This document shows, piece after piece, positions 57,299 through 64,000 of a stretch of DNA of 64,000 nucleotides; positions within the stretch are counted from its first letter, which is position 1, and every line of letters begins with the position of its first letter. Below the pieces are notes generated by a model. It saw only the letters and a list, made by a program, of their open reading frames with translations. It ran no database searches and was not told the DNA's origin. Both the position numbers and the translations under genes were made by a program. The stretch spans positions 62,001 to 126,000 of the forward strand of contig NZ_SDGL01000002.1 in NCBI RefSeq assembly GCF_007095465.1. Direction: 5' to 3'. Origin of the DNA: Lactobacillus mulieris (GTDB lineage Bacteria > Bacillota > Bacilli > Lactobacillales > Lactobacillaceae).

Positions 57299-57373
57299 GT
57301 TCATATATTAGAGAATGATTGTGAATAATTTGTGATGAAAAATAAGTAAAAATGTAAAAGATCTAGTATGAAA

Positions 57374-58249
57374 TTATGATTTTTCCAGAATATCCCATAA
57401 TTTTTGCTCTTGTGTCTTAAAAAGATAATTTTTACGGGCAGCAGCAACTAAGATGAATTCAGGTTGATTTTTATCTAATAAAGGTAGGGCTACTAAGTTA
57501 GAATTATTTTCGATAGATAGTGAAGTTAACAAAGAAATACCTAATCCTTGCTCAATTAAAGATTTTACGATGGTTACGTCTGGACTGTTATAAATGGTTT
57601 TAATATTAATTTGATTAGCTTCTTTTAATTGTTTTAAAGCTGCACTATGGATAAAGTCATTAGTTAAATCTATAAAGTTTTCGTTCTCTAAGTCTTTAAA
57701 AAAGATACCTTTCTTTTTAGCGAGTGGATGATTTTTATTTACGATTATTTCCATTGGAAACTTTTTTAAGACGGTTAATTTTAAATCAGGATTATTGGCA
57801 ACTTGCATAGTACCTAACAAAGCAATATTAATTTGACCATCTAAGAGCATTTGCTTTAATTCATGAGAACCATGTTCTTGAACATTTAAATGTTTTAAAA
57901 TATTAGCTTTTAATAATTTACCAGCAATTTTTGGAAAATATTCATCACCTATTATAGGAGGTAAACCAAATAAAATATCTTCACTTAGATGCTGATTTAT
58001 TTCAGTTTGAGCTACTTCAATTTCTTTGAGAATCTTTTTTACATGTTCATCAAATTGCATTCCTATATTTGTAACGTTTACGCTCTTATGTGATTGATCT
58101 CTAATGAAAAAAGTTGTTCCAAATTCTGTTTCAAGTCGTTTGATTGCTGCGGTAATAGTAGGCTGTGTTACTCCGAAACTATCAGCAGTTTTGGTATAGC
58201 TTTTTTGATTTACTAATTCATGAAAATATTTTAAATCTTGTAAGTTCAT
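57374..58249 (-). CDS. LysR family regulator, probably MleR
   Basis: The 291-residue protein has an N-terminal winged helix (~1-60: YFHELVNQKSYTKTADSFGVTQPTITAAIKRLE, quoted in part as SYTKTADSFGVTQPTIT) and a periplasmic-binding-like effector domain (~90-290). It is divergent from the malolactic gene, the usual arrangement for mleR-mleS in lactic bacteria, so L-malate is the likely effector. The 135-base gap has an ATAAAT-AAA-ATTTAT palindrome (58262-58276) suited to a LysR box and TTGACA at 58291-58296. Confidence 0.85.
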   Translation of the reverse strand: MNLQDLKYFHELVNQKSYTKTADSFGVTQPTITAAIKRLETEFGTTFFIRDQSHKSVNVTNIGMQFDEHVKKILKEIEVAQTEINQHLSEDILFGLPPIIGDEYFPKIAGKLLKANILKHLNVQEHGSHELKQMLLDGQINIALLGTMQVANNPDLKLTVLKKFPMEIIVNKNHPLAKKKGIFFKDLENENFIDLTNDFIHSAALKQLKEANQINIKTIYNSPDVTIVKSLIEQGLGISLLTSLSIENNSNLVALPLLDKNQPEFILVAAARKNYLFKTQEQKLWDILEKS

Positions 58250-58384
58250 AGTTCACCTCATATAAATAAAATTTATCATATGCGCTTTTGTTGACAATAA
58301 ATTGTTAAAGATAATACACTTTGCTTGTAAACAAAATAAATAAGACAAGATCTTATAATCGTATTAAGAAAGGGCGGAGTATTT

Positions 58385-60007
58385 ATGAAAACAATGGACA
58401 TTATTCATAACCCATTTAAGAACAAAGGAACTGCTTTTACTGAAGAAGAACGTAGAAAGTTAGGCTTAATTGGTACCTTACCTGGCTCTGTTCAAACAAT
58501 TGAACAACAAGCAAAAAGAGTATATGACCAATACAAAATTAGACCAGATGGTATGCAAAAGCGTAAGTTCTTGATGGAAGTTTTTAATACTAACCGTACT
58601 TTATTTTACTACGTATTAAGCCATCACATTGAAGAATTACTTCCTATTGTTTATGATCCAGTTATTGCACCAGCGATTGAACAATACAGTGAAATTTTCA
58701 TGTTACCACAGGAAGCGGCTTTTCTTTCAATTGAACATCCTGAAGATATTGAAGAAAGCTTGAAAAATGCAGCCGATGGTCGTGATATTCGTTTAATTGT
58801 TGTTACAGATGCAGAAGGTATTTTAGGTATTGGTGACTGGGGCGTAAATGGGGTTAATATTTCAGTTGGTAAGTTGATGATTTATACTGCAGCAGCTGGA
58901 ATTAATCCAAGCCAAGTTTTACCAGTATCACTTGATGTAGGAACTAATAACCAAGAACTTATCCATGATCCATTATATTTAGGTTTAAAGAAGCCACGTG
59001 TAACTGGTAAGGAATACTATGATATGGTTGATAAGTTTGTTGCAAGTGCACGCAAGCTTTTCCCAGATGTATATATTCACTTTGAAGATTTCGGTCGTGA
59101 CAATGCGACTAAAATTTTAAATAAGTATCGTAATGAAATTCCAGTCTTTAATGATGATGTTCAAGGAACTGGGATTGTATCACTTGCTGGAGTACTGGGT
59201 GCATTAGAAATTTCAGGTCAAAAGATTACTGATCAAAGATTCTTAACTTTTGGTGCAGGAACTGCGGGCATGGGTATTGCTAACTTGCTCTGTAAAGAAC
59301 TGCAATTACAAGGGTTAAGTGAAGAAGAAGCTAAAAAGCACTTCTACTTGGTTGATAAACAAGGTTTATTGTTTGACGATACTGAAGGATTAACTCCTGA
59401 ACAAAAACCATTTACGCGCTCACGTGACGAATTTGACAATAGCGAAGAATTGACTAACTTAGAAGCAGTTATTAAAGCAGTTCATCCTACTGTTATGATT
59501 GGGACTTCAACTACACCAGGAGCATTTACTGAAGGAGCTATTCGTGAAATGGCTGCCCATACTGAGCGTCCAATTATTTTCCCAATCTCCAATCCAACAA
59601 GATTAATTGAAGCAATGCCAAAAGATTTGCTTGAATGGACGGATGGGAAAGCTTTAATTGCAACTGGAATTCCCGTAGAGGATGTTGAATATAAGGGTGT
59701 AAGTTATGCAATTGGACAAGCTAATAATGCATTGATTTACCCAGGTGTAGGATTAGGAGTTTTGGCTTCAAAAGCTCGGTTAGTAAACGATCAAATGATT
59801 TCTGCAGCTGCTCACTCATTAGGCGGAATTGTTGATACAACAAAGCCAGGAGCAGCGGTATTACCACCTGTAAGTAAGATTCATGAATTTACTAAAACTG
59901 TTGCTAAAGCAGTTGCTCAATCAGCAATTGATCAAGGTTTAGCTGATCCAGATATTACTGATGCTGAAAAGGCAATTGAAGCAATTAAATGGGAAGCAAA
60001 ATATTAA
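58385..60007 (+). CDS. mleS: Malolactic enzyme
   Basis: It converts L-malate to L-lactate and CO2 with NAD+ and Mn2+, raising pH and conserving energy. The 540 residues match the malolactic/malic family: [13 protein letters not shown] near the N-terminus, [20 protein letters not shown], the metal site EDFGRDNA (~237) and the NAD fold [14 protein letters not shown] (~293). Length and the MleR neighbour favour MleS over malic enzyme. GGGCGGAG precedes the ATG. A TATAAT lies at 58354-58359. No malate permease is adjacent. Confidence 0.9.
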   Translation: MKTMDIIHNPFKNKGTAFTEEERRKLGLIGTLPGSVQTIEQQAKRVYDQYKIRPDGMQKRKFLMEVFNTNRTLFYYVLSHHIEELLPIVYDPVIAPAIEQYSEIFMLPQEAAFLSIEHPEDIEESLKNAADGRDIRLIVVTDAEGILGIGDWGVNGVNISVGKLMIYTAAAGINPSQVLPVSLDVGTNNQELIHDPLYLGLKKPRVTGKEYYDMVDKFVASARKLFPDVYIHFEDFGRDNATKILNKYRNEIPVFNDDVQGTGIVSLAGVLGALEISGQKITDQRFLTFGAGTAGMGIANLLCKELQLQGLSEEEAKKHFYLVDKQGLLFDDTEGLTPEQKPFTRSRDEFDNSEELTNLEAVIKAVHPTVMIGTSTTPGAFTEGAIREMAAHTERPIIFPISNPTRLIEAMPKDLLEWTDGKALIATGIPVEDVEYKGVSYAIGQANNALIYPGVGLGVLASKARLVNDQMISAAAHSLGGIVDTTKPGAAVLPPVSKIHEFTKTVAKAVAQSAIDQGLADPDITDAEKAIEAIKWEAKY

Positions 60008-60022
60008 TACATAAAAAGGATT

Positions 60023-60057
60023 AAAGATTCTCGTTTTTATGCGAGAATCTTTTTTTT
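60023..60057 (+). terminator. Terminator of the malolactic gene
   Basis: Stem AAAGATTCTCG / CGAGAATCTTT with an 8-base loop and T run. Confidence 0.9.
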
Positions 60058-60103
60058 ATAATTAGGTATAATAGGGAGGATTAGTTTAAAGGATGTGAAA
60101 GGG

Positions 60104-61249
60104 ATGCTAAAATGGCTCAAAAAAGTTTTTCGTATATTCTTTTTGTGCCTGATATTGTTGGGAAGTTTTTATGGAGCTTATTACTTATATCAAAGATATG
60201 AACGTTATAAAACTTATGAAACGTTATTAGCTAAAAGACCAACGTTAAAGAAAGCTAAAGATGGTACAAGTATTAGTGCAGCTTGGTATAAAGAAAAAGA
60301 ATTTGAGAAAAAATTATCCAAAAAATATCCATGGATTTATACTCTTTCATTTGATACGCCTGCTTTGACATATGTAGGAAGAAATATAGCTATTCCTGGT
60401 TTGGTTTCTACAAAAGCTTATGATTTTTCAAAGAAGAAAATGGATTTAGCTACTAATATGACGCCTCAAGGGATAGCTTTTGCAGATAAATATATGTTGA
60501 TTTCAGCTTATGATGGCTTGCATAAGCATAATTCTGTAATTTGGGTATTAAATAAACAAACAGGTAAATATATCAAAACTTTGCAAATAAAAGGCAGACC
60601 GCATTTGGGTGGAATAGCTTATGACCCAGTTGCTAAAAATATTTGGGTAACAAGTTCACTTGATGGAGAATCTGCTTTGGCCTCTTTTTCATTAAAGGAA
60701 TTAAAGAACAATAAAGGAAAAAGACCAGTTAAGTATAATAACCAAATGGCCTTACCTGGTATATCACGTGCTTCAACAGTTACTTATTTTGATAATCAAT
60801 TATTTGTTGGCTTTTTCAATATGTATGAAAAGGGAACAGTTTCGGGATATACAATTGCTAGAAGTGGCAATTTTAAAGGGTCAATTACTACTGATGAGAT
60901 TAAGGCAAGTACAGGTTCTGCTGCTTGGTCAACAGCAACAGGATCAACTAGCATGGATAAGCAAATTCAGGGAATAGCTTTTTATCAAGATAAAATATTT
61001 TTAAGTCAATCATATGGTAGTCAAAATTCTAAACTTTATATTTTTCCAGTATCTGCTTTAAATTCGCTTGATGAAAAAAATGCCGAAAGAGTAATTGAGT
61101 TACCGCCATACTTAGAACAAATTACCGTTGAAAATGGACAATTAATTTGTTTATTTGAATCAGGATCAAAAAATTATGCTCGTTCACAAATTATGATTAT
61201 GGATAGAACACTATCATTAAATATAAATGCACTGTTTTCTAGTTACTAG
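60104..61249 (+). CDS. Membrane-anchored exported protein, possibly beta-propeller, function unknown
   Basis: The 381-residue protein starts with an uncleaved-looking signal anchor (KWLKKVFRIFFLCLILLGSF, ~3-30) and continues as a soluble domain. From ~100 onward short strands repeat with the look of a propeller (TPQGIAFADKYMLISAYDG, HLGGIAYDPVAKNIWVTSSL, IQGIAFYQDKIFLSQSYG). I do not recognise a named family. The GTG at 60095 is an alternative start. It precedes the dlt genes with another small membrane protein between; an envelope role is plausible. Confidence 0.75.
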   Translation: MLKWLKKVFRIFFLCLILLGSFYGAYYLYQRYERYKTYETLLAKRPTLKKAKDGTSISAAWYKEKEFEKKLSKKYPWIYTLSFDTPALTYVGRNIAIPGLVSTKAYDFSKKKMDLATNMTPQGIAFADKYMLISAYDGLHKHNSVIWVLNKQTGKYIKTLQIKGRPHLGGIAYDPVAKNIWVTSSLDGESALASFSLKELKNNKGKRPVKYNNQMALPGISRASTVTYFDNQLFVGFFNMYEKGTVSGYTIARSGNFKGSITTDEIKASTGSAAWSTATGSTSMDKQIQGIAFYQDKIFLSQSYGSQNSKLYIFPVSALNSLDEKNAERVIELPPYLEQITVENGQLICLFESGSKNYARSQIMIMDRTLSLNINALFSSY

Positions 61250-61277
61250 AATTTAATAATGTAGAAAGTAAGAAAAA

Positions 61278-61577
61278 ATGGATAAGACTGTAAAGAAAAA
61301 AGTACTTTTTTTAACTAAATTATCTGGCTGGTTGTGTTTTTTCCCGATAGCTTTTTTCTGGGAATTATATTTATGGGGCTATGAACCTAGCTTCTTTTTG
61401 CTAGGGATGATGGGAATTATTTTGGTATTTGCTTTGGTTTTGTTACTAAGTGATGTAACAGAACTCTGTTATAATAGGAATCGAATGCGAAGATGGATGA
61501 TATTTGCAGCCGTTTTTGTATCAGTTTTAGTTGCAGTACCACTTTATTTTGCAATGCGAAAACTTCCAAAAAAGTAA
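61278..61577 (+). CDS. Small membrane protein, function unknown
   Basis: A basic 99-residue protein with three hydrophobic segments (~12-30, 36-58, 72-92). No family is recognised. It lies 28 bases after the propeller-like gene, so the two may share a transcript, although its ribosome site (GAAAGTAAG) is moderate. Charged ends (MDKTVKKK and RKLPKK) suggest a simple integral membrane protein. Confidence 0.7.
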   Translation: MDKTVKKKVLFLTKLSGWLCFFPIAFFWELYLWGYEPSFFLLGMMGIILVFALVLLLSDVTELCYNRNRMRRWMIFAAVFVSVLVAVPLYFAMRKLPKK

Positions 61578-61669
61578 CAGATACTAAATATTTGTAAAGA
61601 AGCTTGCGTATATCGATATAATTTGTAAAATTGTTGTAATATAATATGCAGAATGTTAGGGGTGAACTG

Positions 61670-61831
61670 ATGAAAAAAATAGAAGAAACAGAAAAGAAGC
61701 CATCTAAAGGTAAAGCTATAACTAGTTTTGTGTTGAGAACTATTTTTTATTTTGTAGTTTTGTTGGCATTGATTTATTTATACGAATATAGCGGAATTGA
61801 TTCAGTGCACTTTATTTATAATGAATTTTAG
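61670..61831 (+). CDS. dltX: Teichoic acid D-alanylation protein DltX
   Basis: A 53-residue membrane peptide: a basic N-terminus, one membrane helix (SFVLRTIFYFVVLLALIYLY) and the C-terminal FIYNEF motif that marks DltX. In Firmicutes it acts with DltB and DltD in moving D-alanine to teichoic acids outside the cell. AGGGGTGA precedes the ATG at 61670; 61646 has no site. It opens the dlt operon, 15 bases before dltA. Confidence 0.92.
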   Translation: MKKIEETEKKPSKGKAITSFVLRTIFYFVVLLALIYLYEYSGIDSVHFIYNEF

Positions 61832-61846
61832 TTAGAGGATTTTGCA

Positions 61847-63355
61847 GTGATTACTAATATTATTAAAAGAATAGATCAAATTGCGATTGAAGAGCCTGAC
61901 AGAATTGCTTATGATTACTTGGGTACGACTAATACCTATGGGGAGTTGAAGCAACGCTCAGATGCTTGGGCATATAAAATTACTAATTTAAGAATTGAAA
62001 ACAAAGCTCCAATTATGATTTGGGGTGGTCAAACTTTTGAAATGGTTGCTTGTTTTTTGGGATGTGTAAAAGCAGGCCATGCTTATATTTCAATTGCTAG
62101 TTATTCTAATGCAGAACGTTTGACTATGATTCAAGATGTTTCAAAATCTCCATTAGTAATTGCAATTGATGAATTACCTAATATTGATTTGAGAGATTTA
62201 CAGGTATTGAAACCAGAGGAAGTAGAGAATGGAAAATTTTCAGTTAATGAAGATAACTTTGTTAAAGATGATGAAAATTATTACATTATCTTTACTTCAG
62301 GTACTACTGGTAAACCTAAGGGAGTCCAAATTAGTCATAAAAACTTATTGAGTTTTGTCAATTGGGAATTATCTGACTATGCTTTGCCAGAAAATCCTAG
62401 TTTTTTAGCACAAGCACCATATTCATTTGATTTGTCAGTAATGAGCTTATATCCAGCTTTAGTAAGTGCTGGTAAATTAGTGGTGTTGCCACATGATGTT
62501 ACAGAAAACTTAGGGCAGTTGTTTACGACTTTGCCTAAGATGCAATTTAATGTTTGGGTTTCAACTCCATCATTTGCTCAAATGTGTTTCTTAGACCCTA
62601 CTTTCAATGGTGATCATCATAAAGAGCTAACACATTTCTTATTCTGTGGTGAGGAATTGACGCACAAGTGTGCTGAAACTTTACGGAAGAAATTCCCTAA
62701 TAGTAAAATTTTTAATACGTATGGTCCAACTGAAGCGACTGTTGCTGTAACGCAAGTTGAAATTAATGATGAAATTTTGAGTAAGTATGACCGTTTACCA
62801 ATTGGTAAAGTAAAGGAAGATACTGAAATTACCATTGATGAAAGTAAAGGAGAAAAGCCTGGTCAAGGTGAATTAATAATTTCAGGACCTAGCGTTTCTA
62901 AAGGATATTTACATAATCCAGAAAAAACAGCAGCAGCTTTCTTTAAGACAGATGATAAGGCAAGTTATCGTACAGGAGATGCAGGTTTCTTCGATGGGGA
63001 TATGCTCTTTTATCGGGGAAGAATTGATTTCCAAATTAAATTTAATGGTTATCGAATTGAGCTTGAAGAAATTAACTTCTATTTAAGCAAAAATGATTTA
63101 GTGCGTTATGGCGTTGTAGCTCCTAAATATGATAAAGAGCATAAAGTAAAACAATTAATTGCTCAAATCGAATTAAATGATGGTGTCAAAGATAAGTATT
63201 CTGAAGCAGAAATCACTAAATTGATTCGTGAAGATTTAGCTAAAAATGTGATGCCATATATGATTCCACAGCGTTTTGTATATCGTGAAGATATGCCAAT
63301 TTCACAAAATGGAAAAGTTGACATTAAGGCTGTAATTAAGGAGGTAAACGCTTGA
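61847..63355 (+). CDS. dltA: D-alanine--D-alanyl carrier protein ligase
   Basis: The adenylating enzyme loads D-Ala onto DltC in the cytoplasm. The 502 residues show the ANL family core motifs: IFTSGTTGKPKGV (~149), APYSFDLSV (~190), NTYGPTEATVAVTQ (~290), YRTGDAGFFDGD (~375) and the C-terminal Lys in SQNGKVDIKA. The start codon is GTG behind GAGGA. It overlaps dltB by 4 bases. Confidence 0.97.
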   Translation: MITNIIKRIDQIAIEEPDRIAYDYLGTTNTYGELKQRSDAWAYKITNLRIENKAPIMIWGGQTFEMVACFLGCVKAGHAYISIASYSNAERLTMIQDVSKSPLVIAIDELPNIDLRDLQVLKPEEVENGKFSVNEDNFVKDDENYYIIFTSGTTGKPKGVQISHKNLLSFVNWELSDYALPENPSFLAQAPYSFDLSVMSLYPALVSAGKLVVLPHDVTENLGQLFTTLPKMQFNVWVSTPSFAQMCFLDPTFNGDHHKELTHFLFCGEELTHKCAETLRKKFPNSKIFNTYGPTEATVAVTQVEINDEILSKYDRLPIGKVKEDTEITIDESKGEKPGQGELIISGPSVSKGYLHNPEKTAAAFFKTDDKASYRTGDAGFFDGDMLFYRGRIDFQIKFNGYRIELEEINFYLSKNDLVRYGVVAPKYDKEHKVKQLIAQIELNDGVKDKYSEAEITKLIREDLAKNVMPYMIPQRFVYREDMPISQNGKVDIKAVIKEVNA

Positions 63356-64000
63356 TAAATTTACAACCATACAGTAATCCTCAGTATTTTGTGTTATTGT
63401 TAGGATTGCTGTTACCGTTAATTATTGGTTTGTATTTTGGCCGGCGTTTTAAAGTCTATGAAGCGATTTTTTCAATTGCTTTCTTAGTATTAACTTTTGG
63501 AGGAGATAAGTGGCAACAAGGGGTAACCTTGTTAGGCTATATCATTTATCAATTCTTAGTAACTTTTGGCTTCCAAAAGTATGTAAAAAATGGTGGCAAA
63601 AAAACAGGAATATTTAGTTTATTTGTTATTTTAGCCATAATTCCATTAACCATGGTTAAGGTAGCACCAGTAATTCCATCAAAGGAACCAATTACAATAG
63701 GTTTTTTGGGAATTTCTTACTTAACTTTTAAGACTGTTCAAGTAATTATGGAATTACGAGATGGAACGATAAAAGAAGTTGACCCGGTTATGTACGCTCG
63801 CTTCTTGCTATTTTTCCCAGTAATTTCTTCAGGTCCTATTGATCGTTATCGAAGATTTGTTAAAGATTACAACGAAGCACCAAGTAGAGAAGAATACCTT
63901 AATAACTTGGAACTAGCTGTTAAATATCTTTTCCAAGGCTTTTTGTATAAGTTCGTTTTAGGATGGTTATTTGGAAGTTTTTGGTTACCACAACTTACTC
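63352..64000 (+). CDS. dltB: D-alanyl transfer protein DltB (partial, cut by the window end)
   Basis: The membrane-bound O-acyltransferase moves D-Ala across the membrane. The visible 216 residues start at TTG (63352) behind AAGGAGG, within the dltA stop, so translation is coupled. Several membrane helices are seen, plus the MBOAT-typical GFLGISYLTFKTVQVIMELRD and FFPVISSGPIDRYRRF segments. The rest, with dltC and dltD, should follow. Confidence 0.95.
   Translation, partial: MINLQPYSNPQYFVLLLGLLLPLIIGLYFGRRFKVYEAIFSIAFLVLTFGGDKWQQGVTLLGYIIYQFLVTFGFQKYVKNGGKKTGIFSLFVILAIIPLTMVKVAPVIPSKEPITIGFLGISYLTFKTVQVIMELRDGTIKEVDPVMYARFLLFFPVISSGPIDRYRRFVKDYNEAPSREEYLNNLELAVKYLFQGFLYKFVLGWLFGSFWLPQLT

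Noticed and set aside
56731-57317. Three short plus-strand reading frames of ~22-30 codons behind perfect GGAGGAG sites, with a recurring CYG(L/S)YI end
   Set aside because: They looked like peptide pheromone or RiPP precursors, but the frames are not conserved between copies (A6 against A7 and GG against GGG shift them), and hairpin wobble pairs point to minus-strand RNAs whose anti-Shine-Dalgarno loops are the complement of these sites.
1-64000. Insertion sequences, prophage or restriction-modification genes
   Set aside because: No transposase, integrase, phage structural or methylase motif was seen in the frames examined.

Overview
The window is low-GC Firmicute DNA and reads as the replication-origin region of a Lactobacillus chromosome, most likely the L. 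acidophilus / L. gasseri / L. johnsonii cluster. The evidence is gene content: a homolactic, H2O2-forming repertoire (pyruvate oxidase, L-lactate oxidase), a malolactic enzyme, tandem deoxynucleoside kinases of the type described in L. acidophilus R-26, a Rib/SLAP-style surface protein with a signal peptide of the YSIRK type, DltX-DltA-DltB, and strong GGAGG ribosome binding sites. The species cannot be fixed from sequence reading alone. I saw no insertion sequence, prophage, CRISPR array or rRNA.

Origin block (about 4.6-23.9 kb). The window runs against the usual dnaA orientation. On the minus strand are dnaA, dnaN, yaaA (S4), recF, gyrB, gyrA, then rpsF-ssb-rpsR, then gdpP-rplI-dnaB. On the plus strand, leaving the same origin, are rpmH, rnpA, yidC, mnmE and mnmG. 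DnaA boxes flank dnaA on both sides. The dnaA-dnaN gap carries a DnaA-trio-like element next to an AT-rich stretch, the expected unwinding site. A parS-like palindrome lies 13 kb to the right, inside a bidirectional terminator.

Left end (1-4.6 kb): a partial membrane protein with an Asp/Ser tail, an M20 peptidase, a structured small RNA with its own promoter and terminator, tRNA-Thr(AGU), an MgtC-like protein and a DUF2974-type hydrolase.

Right part (24-52 kb): pyruvate oxidase, a repeat-rich surface protein broken by an early stop, 6-phosphogluconate dehydrogenase, an AEC carrier, a ClC exchanger, two NCS2 purine-type permeases, lactate oxidase, an ABC half-exporter, an Lsa-like ABC-F protein, the dak-dgk pair, nagB, a nucleoside-type ABC transporter with three BMP lipoproteins, and two PhnD-like lipoproteins without partners. 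The purine permeases, nucleoside transporter and deoxynucleoside kinases form a salvage theme, and several share an ACGAAC-type upstream motif. The two H2O2-forming oxidases share a promoter design (cre site upstream of the -10 box) and a C-terminal TGAS(A/K)H motif.

End (52-64 kb): a YdcF-type membrane protein, a cation/proton antiporter, an atypical metal P-type ATPase, a CBS-domain protein (CbpB-like), an array of three homologous small RNAs on the minus strand that display CUCCUCC anti-Shine-Dalgarno loops, a divergent LysR regulator and malolactic enzyme, two envelope proteins and the start of the dlt operon, which runs off the right edge. The three-RNA array is the strongest candidate for an undescribed system.
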